A stretch of DNA of 64,000 bases from Nocardioides sp. Kera G14 (GTDB lineage Bacteria; Actinomycetota; Actinomycetes; Propionibacteriales; Nocardioidaceae), in contig NZ_CP085839.1 in NCBI RefSeq assembly GCF_020715565.1, forward strand, positions 868,001 through 932,000. The letters are read 5' to 3'. Shown here in pieces: positions 33,035-42,274 of the stretch; the stretch's first letter is position 1, and each line of letters opens with the position of its first letter. The position numbers and the translations under genes were made by a program. The notes under the pieces were generated by a model. That model had not been told where the DNA came from. It saw only the letters and a program-made list of their open reading frames with translations, and searched no databases.

Positions 33035-34195
33035 GTGGAGGACCACGTGGTGGACCGCGAAGCGGCGGTGTCGGCGAGGCCGGCGGTGCGACTGGACGAC
33101 ATGCTGATCGCCGGGACGGTGCTGACCGCGCCGGACGGTCAGATGCGCGCCGCCGACCTCAGCCTCGACGAACACGTCCTGCTCGAGGAGCGTGACCTCG
33201 TCGACCCGGCGGGCCGTGTCCGTGTCGAACGGCTCGACGCCGGGCCGCTTCGCTGGGGTCCCGCCTCCGTCACCAGCCTGCCGCTCTTCACCGGCGCCGG
33301 CTCCGAGTGCCTGCTCGGCTGGCTCCTGTCGGTATCCGTCGACGGTCTCACGCCGAGCCCGGCGACAGTGCGAGCGCTGGCCGGGACGCTGGCCGAGGTG
33401 ATGGCCGACCGTCGGGTCACGGTCGCAGCCGACAACGAGACCCTGCGTGCGGCCTGGGCGCAGCTCTGCGCCGGGCCCGGTGATGCGTCCCTCCTCGGCT
33501 GGGACGTCGACCAGCCCCTCATCGTCCTGGCCGTCGCCCTCGACCCGGTGCACGGGGGCCGGCGGCAGCCCGACCTCGTCGCGCGGGAGCGACTGGCCGA
33601 GGCCTGGCGCTCCGAGCTCGATCACTGCGGTGCTCCGGCGCGGCTGATCGACCTCGACGAGCTGCTCATGGCGGTGCTGCCCGTCTCCCTCGTCCCGAGC
33701 GTCGACGAGCTGGTCGCCGGGGTGGCGATCGGGCGCCCGTTCAGTGTCGGCGTCAGCCGGGTGGTGGCCGGTGTCGGTGATCTCGGCGAGGCGGCCCGTG
33801 AGGCCGAGCGGGCCCTGGCGGTCGGGCGTGATCGGGGTGGCGCGGTGACGACGTACTTCCAGCGGCTGGGGGTCGACCGGCTGCTGGCCCTGGTGCCGGC
33901 GTCCGACGCGGCGGCCTACGCCTCGGACATGCTGGGCCCGTTGGCCGCCGACACCTCCGAGGCGGCCGACCTGCGACGCACCCTGCAGCTGCTGCTCGAC
34001 ACTGACTGGAACATCGCCGAGGCGGCCCGCCTGCAGTACCTCCACTACATGACGGTGCGCTTCCGCGTCACGAAGTTCGAGCGCTGGCTGGGCCCGTTGG
34101 CCGACGACCCGGCCCGACGGCTCGATGTCGCCGTGGCCCTGCGCATACTGGGCGCGTGGACGTCCCCGACATCAAGCCCGACATCAGTGCGGTGA
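33035..34195 (+). CDS. PucR/CdaR-type helix-turn-helix regulator
   Basis: The 386-residue protein ends in a PucR-type C-terminal helix-turn-helix (about residues 305-370: DLRRTLQLLLDTDWNIAEAARLQ, then LHYMTVRFRVTKFERWLG). The central part (about 155-290, including FSVGVSRVVAGVGDLGEAAREAERAL) resembles the degenerate GGDEF-like domain of this family. The N-terminal region would be the sensor. No target is obvious; the adjacent cupin and adnA genes run in the same direction. GTG 33035 is supported by the leaderless -10 box. Confidence 0.78.
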   Translation: MEDHVVDREAAVSARPAVRLDDMLIAGTVLTAPDGQMRAADLSLDEHVLLEERDLVDPAGRVRVERLDAGPLRWGPASVTSLPLFTGAGSECLLGWLLSVSVDGLTPSPATVRALAGTLAEVMADRRVTVAADNETLRAAWAQLCAGPGDASLLGWDVDQPLIVLAVALDPVHGGRRQPDLVARERLAEAWRSELDHCGAPARLIDLDELLMAVLPVSLVPSVDELVAGVAIGRPFSVGVSRVVAGVGDLGEAAREAERALAVGRDRGGAVTTYFQRLGVDRLLALVPASDAAAYASDMLGPLAADTSEAADLRRTLQLLLDTDWNIAEAARLQYLHYMTVRFRVTKFERWLGPLADDPARRLDVAVALRILGAWTSPTSSPTSVR

Positions 34196-34596
34196 TCGCC
34201 GAGCTCGGCCTGGAGCCCCACCCCGAGGGCGGTCACTACCGACAGACGTGGCGCTCGCCGGTGGAGGTGACGCTTGCGGACGGGCGCGTCCGTGCGGCCT
34301 CGACGCTGATCTACTTCGCGCTGCCCGCGGGGGAGAGCTCGGCCTGGCACAAGGTCAGCTCCGACGAGTTCTGGATGGCCCACACCGGGGTCGTGCAGCT
34401 GCAGTACGGCGGCTCCGGCTCCGTCCCCGTCGACGGGGAGATCGTGCGGGTCGGTGTCGACCTGGCGGCGGGCGAGGTGCCCCAGGCTCACGTACCGGCC
34501 GGCGTGTGGCAGCGCACGGTTGTGTCGGAGGTCGATGCCATCGTGAGCTGCATGGTCAGCCCCGGTTTCGACTTCGACGACTTCGCCCTCGCGTGA
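34156..34596 (+). CDS. Cupin domain protein (DUF985, cupin 5)
   Basis: The 146-residue protein has the cupin_5 pattern LEPHPEGGHYRQTWRS near residue 17, then STLIYFALPAGESSAWHKVSSDEFW with the metal-side His, and VPAGVWQRT. Its biochemical role is unknown; relatives are small single-domain sugar-binding-like cupins. The GTG start lies 40 bases inside the PucR-type gene, so translation is coupled to that regulator. It ends 7 bases before adnA. Confidence 0.82.
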   Translation: MDVPDIKPDISAVIAELGLEPHPEGGHYRQTWRSPVEVTLADGRVRAASTLIYFALPAGESSAWHKVSSDEFWMAHTGVVQLQYGGSGSVPVDGEIVRVGVDLAAGEVPQAHVPAGVWQRTVVSEVDAIVSCMVSPGFDFDDFALA

Positions 34597-34603
34597 CGCC
34601 CCT

Positions 34604-37600
34604 GTGACGACGTACCACCTCGCACCCCCTGCCGCTGCTCCCACGGCGCCAACGCTCGATGAGCACCAGCGCCGTGTGGTCGAGCACGGCGCCGGCCCGC
34701 TCCTGGTGCTCGCGGGGCCGGGCACGGGCAAGACGACGACTCTCGTCGAGGCGATCGTCGACCGGATCGAGCGCCGGGGAGCCTCCCCCGACGAGGTGCT
34801 GGCGCTGACCTTCTCCCGCAAGGCGGCCGAGCAGCTCCGCGACCGCGTGACCGGGCGGCTCGGTCGCACCATGACCGCCAACCCCTGCTCGACGTTCCAC
34901 TCCTTCGCCTACCAGCTGGTGCGGCGCTACGCCCCGGCCGAGCTCTACGACGCACCTCTGCGGCTGCTCTCGGCGCCCGAGGCCGACGTCGTGCTGCGCG
35001 AGCTGCTCGCAGAGAACCCCGAGTCCGTCCGCTGGCCCGAGTCGTTCCGCCACGCGCTCGGCACCCGAGGCTTCGCCCGTGAGGTCGCCTCGGTGCTCTC
35101 CCGTGCCCGGGAGAAGGGGCTCGAGGGGTCGGCGTTGCACGAGCTCGGCCTCACCGAGGGCGTGCCGGAGTTCGCGGCCGCCGGGTTGTTCCTCGACCAG
35201 TACCTCACGATCCTCGACGCGCAGGGGGCGATCGACTATCCCGACCTGATCCGGCGGGCGACCATCGAGGCGGAGGCGCACCAGGCCGACCTTCGCGCGC
35301 GGTACCGGTGGATCTTCGTCGACGAGTTCCAGGACACCGACCCCGGGCAGATCGCGCTCCTGCAGGCACTGGCCGGCGACGGAGGCAACCTCGTTGCCGT
35401 GGGTGATCCGCACCAGTCCATCTACGGCTTCCGTGGCGCCGAGGTGCGGGGGATCTTGGAGTTCCCGACCACGTTCCCGACCGCCTCGGGCGACCCGGCA
35501 CCGGTGGTCGCCCTGCGCACCACGCGGCGCTTCGGGCTCCGCGTGCTCACCGCGGCGCAGCGGGTCGCGGGGCGGATCGGCCTTCCCGGGACGATCGACT
35601 CCGACGCCCGCGAGGCCTTCCTTGCCCCGGAGGCGGCCGGGCCGGACGGCCGGGTCCAGGTGCTGACGTTCGACAGCGAGCGGGCCGAGGCCGAGCACGT
35701 TGCCGACCTGCTCCGCCGCGCCCACCTCGAGGACGGGATCGACTGGGACGAGATGGCCGTGCTGGTGCGCTCCGGTCGCTCCTCGATCCCGCCGCTACGC
35801 CGGGCGCTCGGCGCACTCGGTGTGCCCGTCGAGGTCGCCGGCGACGAGGTGCCGCTCGTCCGCGACCCGGCGGTCGAGCCGCTGCTCGAGGCCCTGCGTG
35901 CTGCGCTCAACCTCGACAACGACGACCCGCTACGCGGCGGCTACCTCGACCCGTCCCGGATCGAGGCCCTGCTCACCGGCCCGCTCGGTGGCCTCGCCGC
36001 CGGGGACGTACGCCGACTGGCCCGTGCCCTGCGCACCCGCGAGCGCCGCCCATCGCGCGAGCTCCTCCGTGCTGCGGTCGTCGACCCCTCGTTCCTTGCC
36101 GGTGTCACCGGTGCGGCCGCCGCGGATGTCGCCAAGGCCTCCGCTCTGGTCTCCCTGCTGCACCGCGTGCGTGTGCTGGCCGACGACGGTGCCGGTCCCG
36201 AGGAGCTGCTCTGGGAGCTCTGGTCGGCGACCTCATGGCCCGAGCGACTGCGCCGGTCCGTCGACCTCGGCGGCGCGGCCGCCCGGCGCGCCCACCGCGA
36301 CCTCGACGCGATCGTCGCGCTTTTCGAGACGGCCGCCCGGGTGCAGGAGGCGCGGGACCACACCGATGCACGGGTGTTCCTCGAGACCCTGGGCGCCCAG
36401 CAGATCCCTGCGGACACCTTGGCCGAGCGCGGAGCACGGGGTGCCGCCGTACGGCTCTTGACGGCCCACCGCTCGAAGGGGCTCGAGTGGCGGCTCGTCG
36501 TGGTCGCGCACGTCCAGGCCGAGGCGTGGCCGGACCTGCGGCGGCGTTCGTCACTGTTGCAGCCCGACCGGATCGGGCCGGCGGGTGAGGGGTTGATCCC
36601 GTCGCTGTCACCGCGCGAGCTGCTCGCCGAGGAGCGGAGGCTCTTCTACGTCGCCTGCACCCGCGCCCGGGAGCGTCTCATCGTGACCGCCGTGCACAGC
36701 AACGACGACGAGGGTGAGCAGCCGAGCCGGTTCCTCGAGGAGCTCGGCGTCCCGCCGACGCGCATCATCGGACGACCGAAGCGGCCGCTCTCCCTCGGAG
36801 GCCTCGTCGCCGAGCTCCGCCGTGTGGCCGCCTCACCCGACTCGCCGCCGGCGCTGCGCGATGCCGCAGCGCGCCGGCTCGCGCGCCTCGCCTCGGAGAC
36901 CCGCGGCGACCGCGCCCTCGTGCCTGCCGCGGACCCCTCGACGTGGTGGGGCACCCGCTCGGCCACCCGGGCGGTGTCCCCGTTGCGTGACCCCGACGGC
37001 CCGGTTCCGATCTCGCCGAGCGCACTGGATCGCCTCGTCCAATGCCCGATGGAGTGGTTCCTCTCCCGCGAGGCGGGCGGTGTGGCCGCCTCGCACCAGG
37101 CCGCGAACGTCGGTGAGCTCGTCCATGCGCTCGCGCAGCGGGTGGCGTCGAAGGAGCTGCCGCCGGACATCGAGGTGCTCATGAGCCACGTCGATGCGGT
37201 CTGGGAGCGACTGCAGTTCCGGACCTCGTGGTCGGGGGTGCGCGAGCACGCCCGCATCCGGGCCGCGCTGGAGCGGTTCCTCGCCTGGCACGGCTCCAAC
37301 CCGCGCACGGTGATCGGGCTGGAGAGCTCCTTCCGTGCCGACGTCTCCGTCACCCACGAGGACGGTGGCGATCTGGTCCGCGTGAGTGGCCGCCTCGACC
37401 GCCTGGAGCTCGACCACGAGGGCAACGTCGTCGTGGTCGATCTCAAGACTGGCAAGAACGTCCCGACCGGCCCGGCCGTGCTGCGCCACCGCCAGCTCGG
37501 CCTCTACCAGCTGGCCGTCGACCGCGGGGGCGTCGCCGAGCTCGCGCCCGGCGCCGGCAGCGGCGGGGCCGAGCTGGTCCAGCTCGGCTCACCCGACCTC

Positions 37601-37798
37601 AGCGCGCCGGTCAAGGTCCAGGCTCAGCCCGTCCACGCCGACGACAGCGAGGAGCGCCTCGCGCTGCAGATCGAGCTCGGCATCGCTGCCCGGCGGGTCC
37701 GGCGCGAGGAGTTCCCGGCGATCCAGGGCGACCATTGCCGGACGTGCACGTTCCTGTCACTGTGCCCGGCGCGCGGTGCGGCGGCGGTGACCGCGTGA
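34604..37798 (+). CDS. adnA: AdnA subunit of the AdnAB helicase-nuclease
   Basis: The 1064-residue protein has a UvrD-like motor with Walker A AGPGTGKTTT (about residues 38-47), FVDEFQDTDPGQ (motif II), GDPHQSIYGFRG, TAHRSKGLEW and FYVACTRARERL. The C-terminal PD-(D/E)xK nuclease has RVSGRLDRLEL and VVVDLKTGKN. Cysteines in LVQCPMEWF and HCRTCTFLSLCPARG have the spacing of an Fe-S cluster-stabilised nuclease. AdnAB resects double-strand ends in actinobacteria. Order and coupling (GTGA) with the next gene match mycobacterial adnA-adnB. Confidence 0.92.
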   Translation: MTTYHLAPPAAAPTAPTLDEHQRRVVEHGAGPLLVLAGPGTGKTTTLVEAIVDRIERRGASPDEVLALTFSRKAAEQLRDRVTGRLGRTMTANPCSTFHSFAYQLVRRYAPAELYDAPLRLLSAPEADVVLRELLAENPESVRWPESFRHALGTRGFAREVASVLSRAREKGLEGSALHELGLTEGVPEFAAAGLFLDQYLTILDAQGAIDYPDLIRRATIEAEAHQADLRARYRWIFVDEFQDTDPGQIALLQALAGDGGNLVAVGDPHQSIYGFRGAEVRGILEFPTTFPTASGDPAPVVALRTTRRFGLRVLTAAQRVAGRIGLPGTIDSDAREAFLAPEAAGPDGRVQVLTFDSERAEAEHVADLLRRAHLEDGIDWDEMAVLVRSGRSSIPPLRRALGALGVPVEVAGDEVPLVRDPAVEPLLEALRAALNLDNDDPLRGGYLDPSRIEALLTGPLGGLAAGDVRRLARALRTRERRPSRELLRAAVVDPSFLAGVTGAAAADVAKASALVSLLHRVRVLADDGAGPEELLWELWSATSWPERLRRSVDLGGAAARRAHRDLDAIVALFETAARVQEARDHTDARVFLETLGAQQIPADTLAERGARGAAVRLLTAHRSKGLEWRLVVVAHVQAEAWPDLRRRSSLLQPDRIGPAGEGLIPSLSPRELLAEERRLFYVACTRARERLIVTAVHSNDDEGEQPSRFLEELGVPPTRIIGRPKRPLSLGGLVAELRRVAASPDSPPALRDAAARRLARLASETRGDRALVPAADPSTWWGTRSATRAVSPLRDPDGPVPISPSALDRLVQCPMEWFLSREAGGVAASHQAANVGELVHALAQRVASKELPPDIEVLMSHVDAVWERLQFRTSWSGVREHARIRAALERFLAWHGSNPRTVIGLESSFRADVSVTHEDGGDLVRVSGRLDRLELDHEGNVVVVDLKTGKNVPTGPAVLRHRQLGLYQLAVDRGGVAELAPGAGSGGAELVQLGSPDLSAPVKVQAQPVHADDSEERLALQIELGIAARRVRREEFPAIQGDHCRTCTFLSLCPARGAAAVTA

Positions 37799-40700
37799 CG
37801 CCCGTGTCGATCGACAGCCCGGAGGAGCTCGCCCGCCTGATGGGCGTGACCCACCCGGCCTCGCCCGAGCAGTGGGCGGCGATCACCGCGCCGCTCGAGC
37901 CGGCCGTCGTCATCGCCGGTGCCGGCTCGGGCAAGACGACCCTCATGGCCGCCCGGGTGGTCTACCTGGTCCTGACCGGCCAGGTCCGGCCCGACGAGAT
38001 CCTCGGCCTCACGTTCACCACGAAGGCGACCGCCGAGCTGCGGGCGCGGATCATGCGCGCCCTCGAGGCCGCCGGCGCCCTCGACGAGACCGAGGATGGG
38101 GAGGTGTTGGAGCCGACGGTGGCGACGTACAACGCCTATGCCGCCTCGCTGCTCTCCGACCACGGCCTGCGGATCGGCCACGAGCCCGACACGCGCGTCG
38201 TCACCGATGCGGCGCGCTACCAGCTCGGCGCACGCGCGATCGACCGGCACAGCGGTGTCGTCATGCTGCTCTCGGACCATCCGCCCACGGTGATCCAGTG
38301 GCTGCTCGCCCTCGACAGCCAGCTCAACGAGCACCTGCGCACTCCGGCCGAGGTGCGTGCCTTCGACGAGGAGGCGCGCGTCGGGTTCATGCGGGAGCTC
38401 GAGGCCGAGCAGGCCGGCAAGGCGCGTTCGACCTACCTCGGTGTCTACGAGTCCGCGATCAACACCCTCGAGCGCCGCGGCGAGCTCCTGGACCTCGTCG
38501 AGACCTACCGCCGCCTCAAGCGTGAGCTCGGCCTGATGGACTTCAGCGACCAGATCGCGCTGGCGGCCCAGCTGGCGACCGAGCATCCGGAGGTCGGCGC
38601 GGGGGAGCGGGATCGCTTCAAGGTGGTGCTGCTCGACGAGTACCAGGACACCTCGACGGCCCAGGCGATCATGCTGTCGAAGCTGTACGGCGACGGCCAT
38701 GCGGTCATGGCCGTCGGCGACCCCAACCAGGCGATCTACGGCTGGCGCGGCGCGTCGGTCTCCAACATCACCGGTTTCGGCGCGGTCTTCCCCAAGGCCT
38801 CAGGTGAGCCGGCGGACCTGTTCCACCTCACGGTCAACCGGCGCTCGGGCGCGCGGATCCTCGAGGCCGCCAACGCGCTGGCCGCGCCGCTGCTCGCCGT
38901 CACGCCGTCGGTGAAGCCGCTGGTCGCCGACCCTGCTCGAGGTTCGGGTCGCGTCACCACGCAGGTGTTCGAGCGCCAGGTCGACGAGCTCGTGTGGCTG
39001 GCCGAGGAGATCGCCACTGTCCACGAGGCGGGCACGGACTGGGCCCGGCTCGCGGTGCTCACCCGTGACAACGCCAGCGCCGGCCTCGCCTTCGACGTGC
39101 TCAGCAACGCCGGCATCCCGGTCGAGATCGTCGGGCTGTCCGGTCTGCTCCGGTTGCCGGAGATCGCGGAGATCGTCGCCGTCCTCCATCTGCTGCAGGA
39201 CGTCACGGCCAATGCCGCGATGCTCACCCTGCTCAACGGTCCGCGCTGGGCGGTGGGGCTGCGCGACCAGCGGTTACTGGCCAAGCGTGCCGAGGAGCTG
39301 GCCGGTGGGCGCCGCGACTCCGACCGCGGACCGATCGACGAGGCCCTCGCCTCCCTCGCAGACGGCGTCGACCCGGCCGAGCTCCCCGCCCTCGACGACG
39401 CCCTCTCCGACCCGGGTGACCTCGACTACTCACCCGAGGCGCGCGAGCGCTTCGGCCTCCTCGCCGGCGAGCTGCGGATGCTCCGCAGCCACCTCGGTGA
39501 GCCGCTGATGGACGTGGTCCGTCGCGTGGTCGATACCCTCGGCACCGACATCGAGCTGGCGTCGGCCACGACACCGGCCGCGGCGGCGAGACGCGACAAC
39601 CTCGACCTCTTCCTCAAGGCGGTCGCCGACTTCCAGGCGATCGACGGAGACATCTCGATGAGCGCGCTCCTCGCCTATCTCACCGCGGAGGAGGAGCAGG
39701 GGTCCGGACTCGAGCTGGCGACGCCGAGCGAGGCCGACTCGGTCAAGCTGCTCACCGTCCACCGCTCCAAGGGCCTGGAGTGGGCGGAGGTCTTCTGCAT
39801 GGGCGTCGCGGAGACCGCGTTCCCCTCCAACCGGGGCCGCTCGACGTGGATCTCGACACCGTCGGTGATCCCGTCACCGCTGCGCCGCGACGAGTTCGAC
39901 ATCCCGCACCTGGTCGGCTTCTCGAAGGCGGACATCGACGAGTGGAAGCAGCGGCTCAAGGCGCACGACGCCAACGAGGAGCTGCGCTTGGGCTACGTCG
40001 CCTTCACCCGCGCCGAGTCGCGGCTCTCGGTGACGTCGTACCTCTGGACGGCGCGGAGGACGCCGTTCGGTCCCTCGTCCTTCCAGCGGCTGGTCCGCGA
40101 CCTGCTCACCGAGCTGTGGGAGGAGATCGTGGAGTGGCTGGAGAAGCCCGAGAAGGGAGCGGCCAACCCCTACGACGCCCTCGACCCCGAGAAGCCGTGG
40201 CCATTGCCCGGCCCGGGCGAGGAAGCCCGCCTGCGCAGGGCCGCAGCCGAGCTCGTGGCCTCGATCGACCCGACTGCCCCGGACGAGGAGCTCGATATGG
40301 AGCAGCTCGCGATCGTCAACGAGTGGGACGAGGAGCTCGGCCGCCTCCTGGCCGAGGCCCGCGCGGAGACCGCGACCGAGGTCGTCGTACGTCGACCCGA
40401 CTCGCTCTCCGCCACCGCACTCTCACGCTGGCAGGAGGACCCGGAGGGTTTCGCCCGTGAGCTCGCCCGGCCGATGCCGCGCCGTCCGTCAGCGGCCGCG
40501 CGCTTCGGCACGCGGTTCCACGCCTGGGTGGAGACCCGGTTCGGCCAGCAGGACCTCTTCGACCTCACCGACCTGCCGGGCCAGGCCGATGCCGGCATCG
40601 AGGACGACGCCGATCTCGCCGAGGTGATCAAGGCCTTCGAGTCGGGGCCCTTCGCCGAGCGCCCGCCGGCCTTCGTCGAGGCGCCGTTCGCCCTCGTGCT

Positions 40701-40980
40701 GGCCGGTCAGGTGGTGCGGGGGCGGATCGACGCGATCTATGCCGAGCCTTCGACGGATGGCCGGGAGGGGTGGCTGATCATCGACTGGAAGACCAACCGC
40801 TCCGCCACCGCCGATCCCCTCCAACTGGCGATCTACCGCCTGGCGTGGGCCGAGCTGCAGGGCATAGCGATCGACCAGGTCCGGGCGGCGTTCTACTACG
40901 TCCGCACCGGCGAGCTGGTCGAGGCCGAGGACCTCCCCGATCGCAGCGATCTCGAGGACCTGCTCGGCCAGCAGGGCTGA
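37795..40980 (+). CDS. adnB: AdnB subunit of the AdnAB helicase-nuclease
   Basis: The 1061-residue protein has Walker A AGAGSGKTTL, VLLDEYQDTSTAQ, GDPNQAIYGWRGAS, TVHRSKGLEWAEVF and YVAFTRAESRL. The nuclease domain (about residues 890-1061) has GTRFHAWVE, GRIDAIYAEP and IIDWKTNRSA, without the Cys cluster seen in AdnA. AdnB is the main translocating motor in mycobacteria. The GTG at 37795 overlaps the adnA stop. An in-frame open stretch continues 189 codons upstream but is only a shadow of adnA. Confidence 0.92.
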   Translation: MTPVSIDSPEELARLMGVTHPASPEQWAAITAPLEPAVVIAGAGSGKTTLMAARVVYLVLTGQVRPDEILGLTFTTKATAELRARIMRALEAAGALDETEDGEVLEPTVATYNAYAASLLSDHGLRIGHEPDTRVVTDAARYQLGARAIDRHSGVVMLLSDHPPTVIQWLLALDSQLNEHLRTPAEVRAFDEEARVGFMRELEAEQAGKARSTYLGVYESAINTLERRGELLDLVETYRRLKRELGLMDFSDQIALAAQLATEHPEVGAGERDRFKVVLLDEYQDTSTAQAIMLSKLYGDGHAVMAVGDPNQAIYGWRGASVSNITGFGAVFPKASGEPADLFHLTVNRRSGARILEAANALAAPLLAVTPSVKPLVADPARGSGRVTTQVFERQVDELVWLAEEIATVHEAGTDWARLAVLTRDNASAGLAFDVLSNAGIPVEIVGLSGLLRLPEIAEIVAVLHLLQDVTANAAMLTLLNGPRWAVGLRDQRLLAKRAEELAGGRRDSDRGPIDEALASLADGVDPAELPALDDALSDPGDLDYSPEARERFGLLAGELRMLRSHLGEPLMDVVRRVVDTLGTDIELASATTPAAAARRDNLDLFLKAVADFQAIDGDISMSALLAYLTAEEEQGSGLELATPSEADSVKLLTVHRSKGLEWAEVFCMGVAETAFPSNRGRSTWISTPSVIPSPLRRDEFDIPHLVGFSKADIDEWKQRLKAHDANEELRLGYVAFTRAESRLSVTSYLWTARRTPFGPSSFQRLVRDLLTELWEEIVEWLEKPEKGAANPYDALDPEKPWPLPGPGEEARLRRAAAELVASIDPTAPDEELDMEQLAIVNEWDEELGRLLAEARAETATEVVVRRPDSLSATALSRWQEDPEGFARELARPMPRRPSAAARFGTRFHAWVETRFGQQDLFDLTDLPGQADAGIEDDADLAEVIKAFESGPFAERPPAFVEAPFALVLAGQVVRGRIDAIYAEPSTDGREGWLIIDWKTNRSATADPLQLAIYRLAWAELQGIAIDQVRAAFYYVRTGELVEAEDLPDRSDLEDLLGQQG

Positions 40981-40996
40981 CTCCCTCCGCGCATCC

Positions 40997-41060
40997 GACG
41001 TCCGGGACGACTCCGCCCGGACCATGGCCTGCAGTCACGACGTCCGGGACGACTCCGCCC
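40997..41060. repeat. 22-bp direct repeat, two copies 42 bp apart
   Basis: Exact 22-bp copies lie at 40997-41018 and 41039-41060, both starting GACGTCCGGGACGAC. They fill the gap between adnB and the convergent flavoprotein gene and share their core with the palindrome at 41086-41117. Confidence 0.75.
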
Positions 41061-41081
41061 ACCGGCTGCCCGGAATGCGGG

Positions 41082-42245
41082 TCAGGTCGTCCCGGACGCA
41101 CGTGCGTACGGGACGACATCGCCCGGCCCCGTCGCCGCGACCGGGTCAGTTCGTCCCGGACGGCGGTCGAGCCAGGCCGCGACCCCGCGGGCGGCGAAGC
41201 GACCGGCACGGTTCGCGCCGATCGTCGAGGCGCTGGGGCCGTAGCCGACGAGCTGGACGCGCGGATCGGCCACTGCGGTGGTGCCCAGGCGGTCGAGCTG
41301 GATGCCGCCGGCGGCGGTGCGCAGGTGCAGCGGGGCGAGGTGCGAGACCGCCGGTCGGAAGCCGGTCGCCCAGAGGATCACGTCGACCGGCTCGAACTCT
41401 GTGCCCGACAACTGCGGGTCGGCCCAGCGCACCCCGTCCGGCTCGATCCGCTCGAACATCGGCAGTCGCCGGTCATAGACACCCCTCAGCCGGGCCGCCT
41501 CCTCCTGCGGCCGGAGCATCAGCCCGGTGACCGTGACGACCGACTCGGGCGCCAGACCACGACGTACCCGATCCTCGACCAGCGCCACCGCAGCAGAGCC
41601 GGCCTCCGGGTCGAACCGGCCGGTCCGCCAGACCGGCGGCCGCCTCGTCACCCAGAGCACGTCGGTCACCGGAGCGAGCAGCCCGAGGAACTGGACGGCC
41701 GAGGCGCCACCGCCGACGACGATCACGCGCTTCCCGATGAAGGCGTCCGGCGAGGTGAAGCCGTGGGTGTGCAGCTGCTCGCCGAGGAAGGTCTCGCGGC
41801 CGGGGTAGTAGGGCCAGTAGGGCTTCGTCCAGGTGCCGGTGGCATTGACGATCGTCCGCGCCGTCCATCGGCGTCCGTCGCGTGCCTCCACCGAGAGCAG
41901 GCCGTCCACGTCGCGCACGGCGGAGACCTCCACCGGACGTACGACCGGGAGCTGCTCCTCGCGCTCATAGGCGCCGAAGTACGCCGGCACGGCCTCGTTC
42001 GCACGCAGATCGGACTCCGGCAACGCGTCGGCCTCGGGGAGCTCTGCGATCCGGTGCACGTCGTGCATCGTCAGCGCGTCCCACCGGTGCTGCCATGCGC
42101 CGCCCGGCGCCGCGTTGGCATCCAGCACGACATGCGAGAGCCCGCGACGCTTCAGGTGATGGCTCGCCGAGAGTCCTGCCTGCCCGGCACCGATCACGAC
42201 GGAGTCCCACGTCTGCACGACTGGACAACACGGATCCCTCGCCAC
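41082..42245 (-). CDS. Flavin-containing NAD(P)-dependent monooxygenase-like protein
   Basis: The 387-residue protein has an FAD Rossmann motif VVIGAGQAGLSASHHLKRRG, a second dinucleotide motif VIVVGGGASAVQFL (about residue 163) and the terminal ATGF-type motif (ILWATGFRPAV). It resembles YpdA/CzcO-type flavoproteins and BVMO relatives. The C-terminal about 20 residues (after AAWLDRR) are encoded by a repeat-rich palindromic region and are probably not part of the fold. The GTG at 42245 is chosen; a GTG at 42218, nine codons in, sits closer to the FAD motif and is possible. It is divergent from nudC. Confidence 0.83.
   Translation of the reverse strand: MARDPCCPVVQTWDSVVIGAGQAGLSASHHLKRRGLSHVVLDANAAPGGAWQHRWDALTMHDVHRIAELPEADALPESDLRANEAVPAYFGAYEREEQLPVVRPVEVSAVRDVDGLLSVEARDGRRWTARTIVNATGTWTKPYWPYYPGRETFLGEQLHTHGFTSPDAFIGKRVIVVGGGASAVQFLGLLAPVTDVLWVTRRPPVWRTGRFDPEAGSAAVALVEDRVRRGLAPESVVTVTGLMLRPQEEAARLRGVYDRRLPMFERIEPDGVRWADPQLSGTEFEPVDVILWATGFRPAVSHLAPLHLRTAAGGIQLDRLGTTAVADPRVQLVGYGPSASTIGANRAGRFAARGVAAWLDRRPGRTDPVAATGPGDVVPYARASGTT
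41086..41117. repeat. 32-bp near-perfect palindrome with GTCGTCCCG arms
   Basis: The palindrome has outer arms GTCGTCCCG (41086-41094) and CGGGACGAC (41109-41117), one mismatched pair, and a perfect inner palindrome ACGCACGTGCGT. It encodes the last 11 residues of the flavoprotein on the minus strand. A further inverted core GTTCGTCCCGGAC lies at 41149-41161, also inside that gene. The stem could act as a terminator for adnB. Confidence 0.7.
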
Positions 42246-42261
42246 TTATTCATCCCGGGTC

Positions 42262-42267
42262 TACCTT
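42262..42267 (+). promoter_or_regulatory. Putative -10 box TACCTT for nudC
   Basis: TACCTT ends 7 nt before the GTG at 42275. A GGAGG sequence lies only 1 nt before that GTG, too close to function as a Shine-Dalgarno. Confidence 0.45.
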
Positions 42268-42274
42268 TGGAGGC

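Noticed and set aside
37228..37794. Extended N-terminus for AdnB
   Set aside because: The extension is an alternative frame of adnA; the GTG at 37795 with stop overlap and the start of the motor domain fix the real start.
40997..41060. Possible CRISPR array from the two 22-bp repeats
   Set aside because: There are only two direct copies with a 20-bp gap, no cas genes, and the core also appears inverted and inside a coding region.
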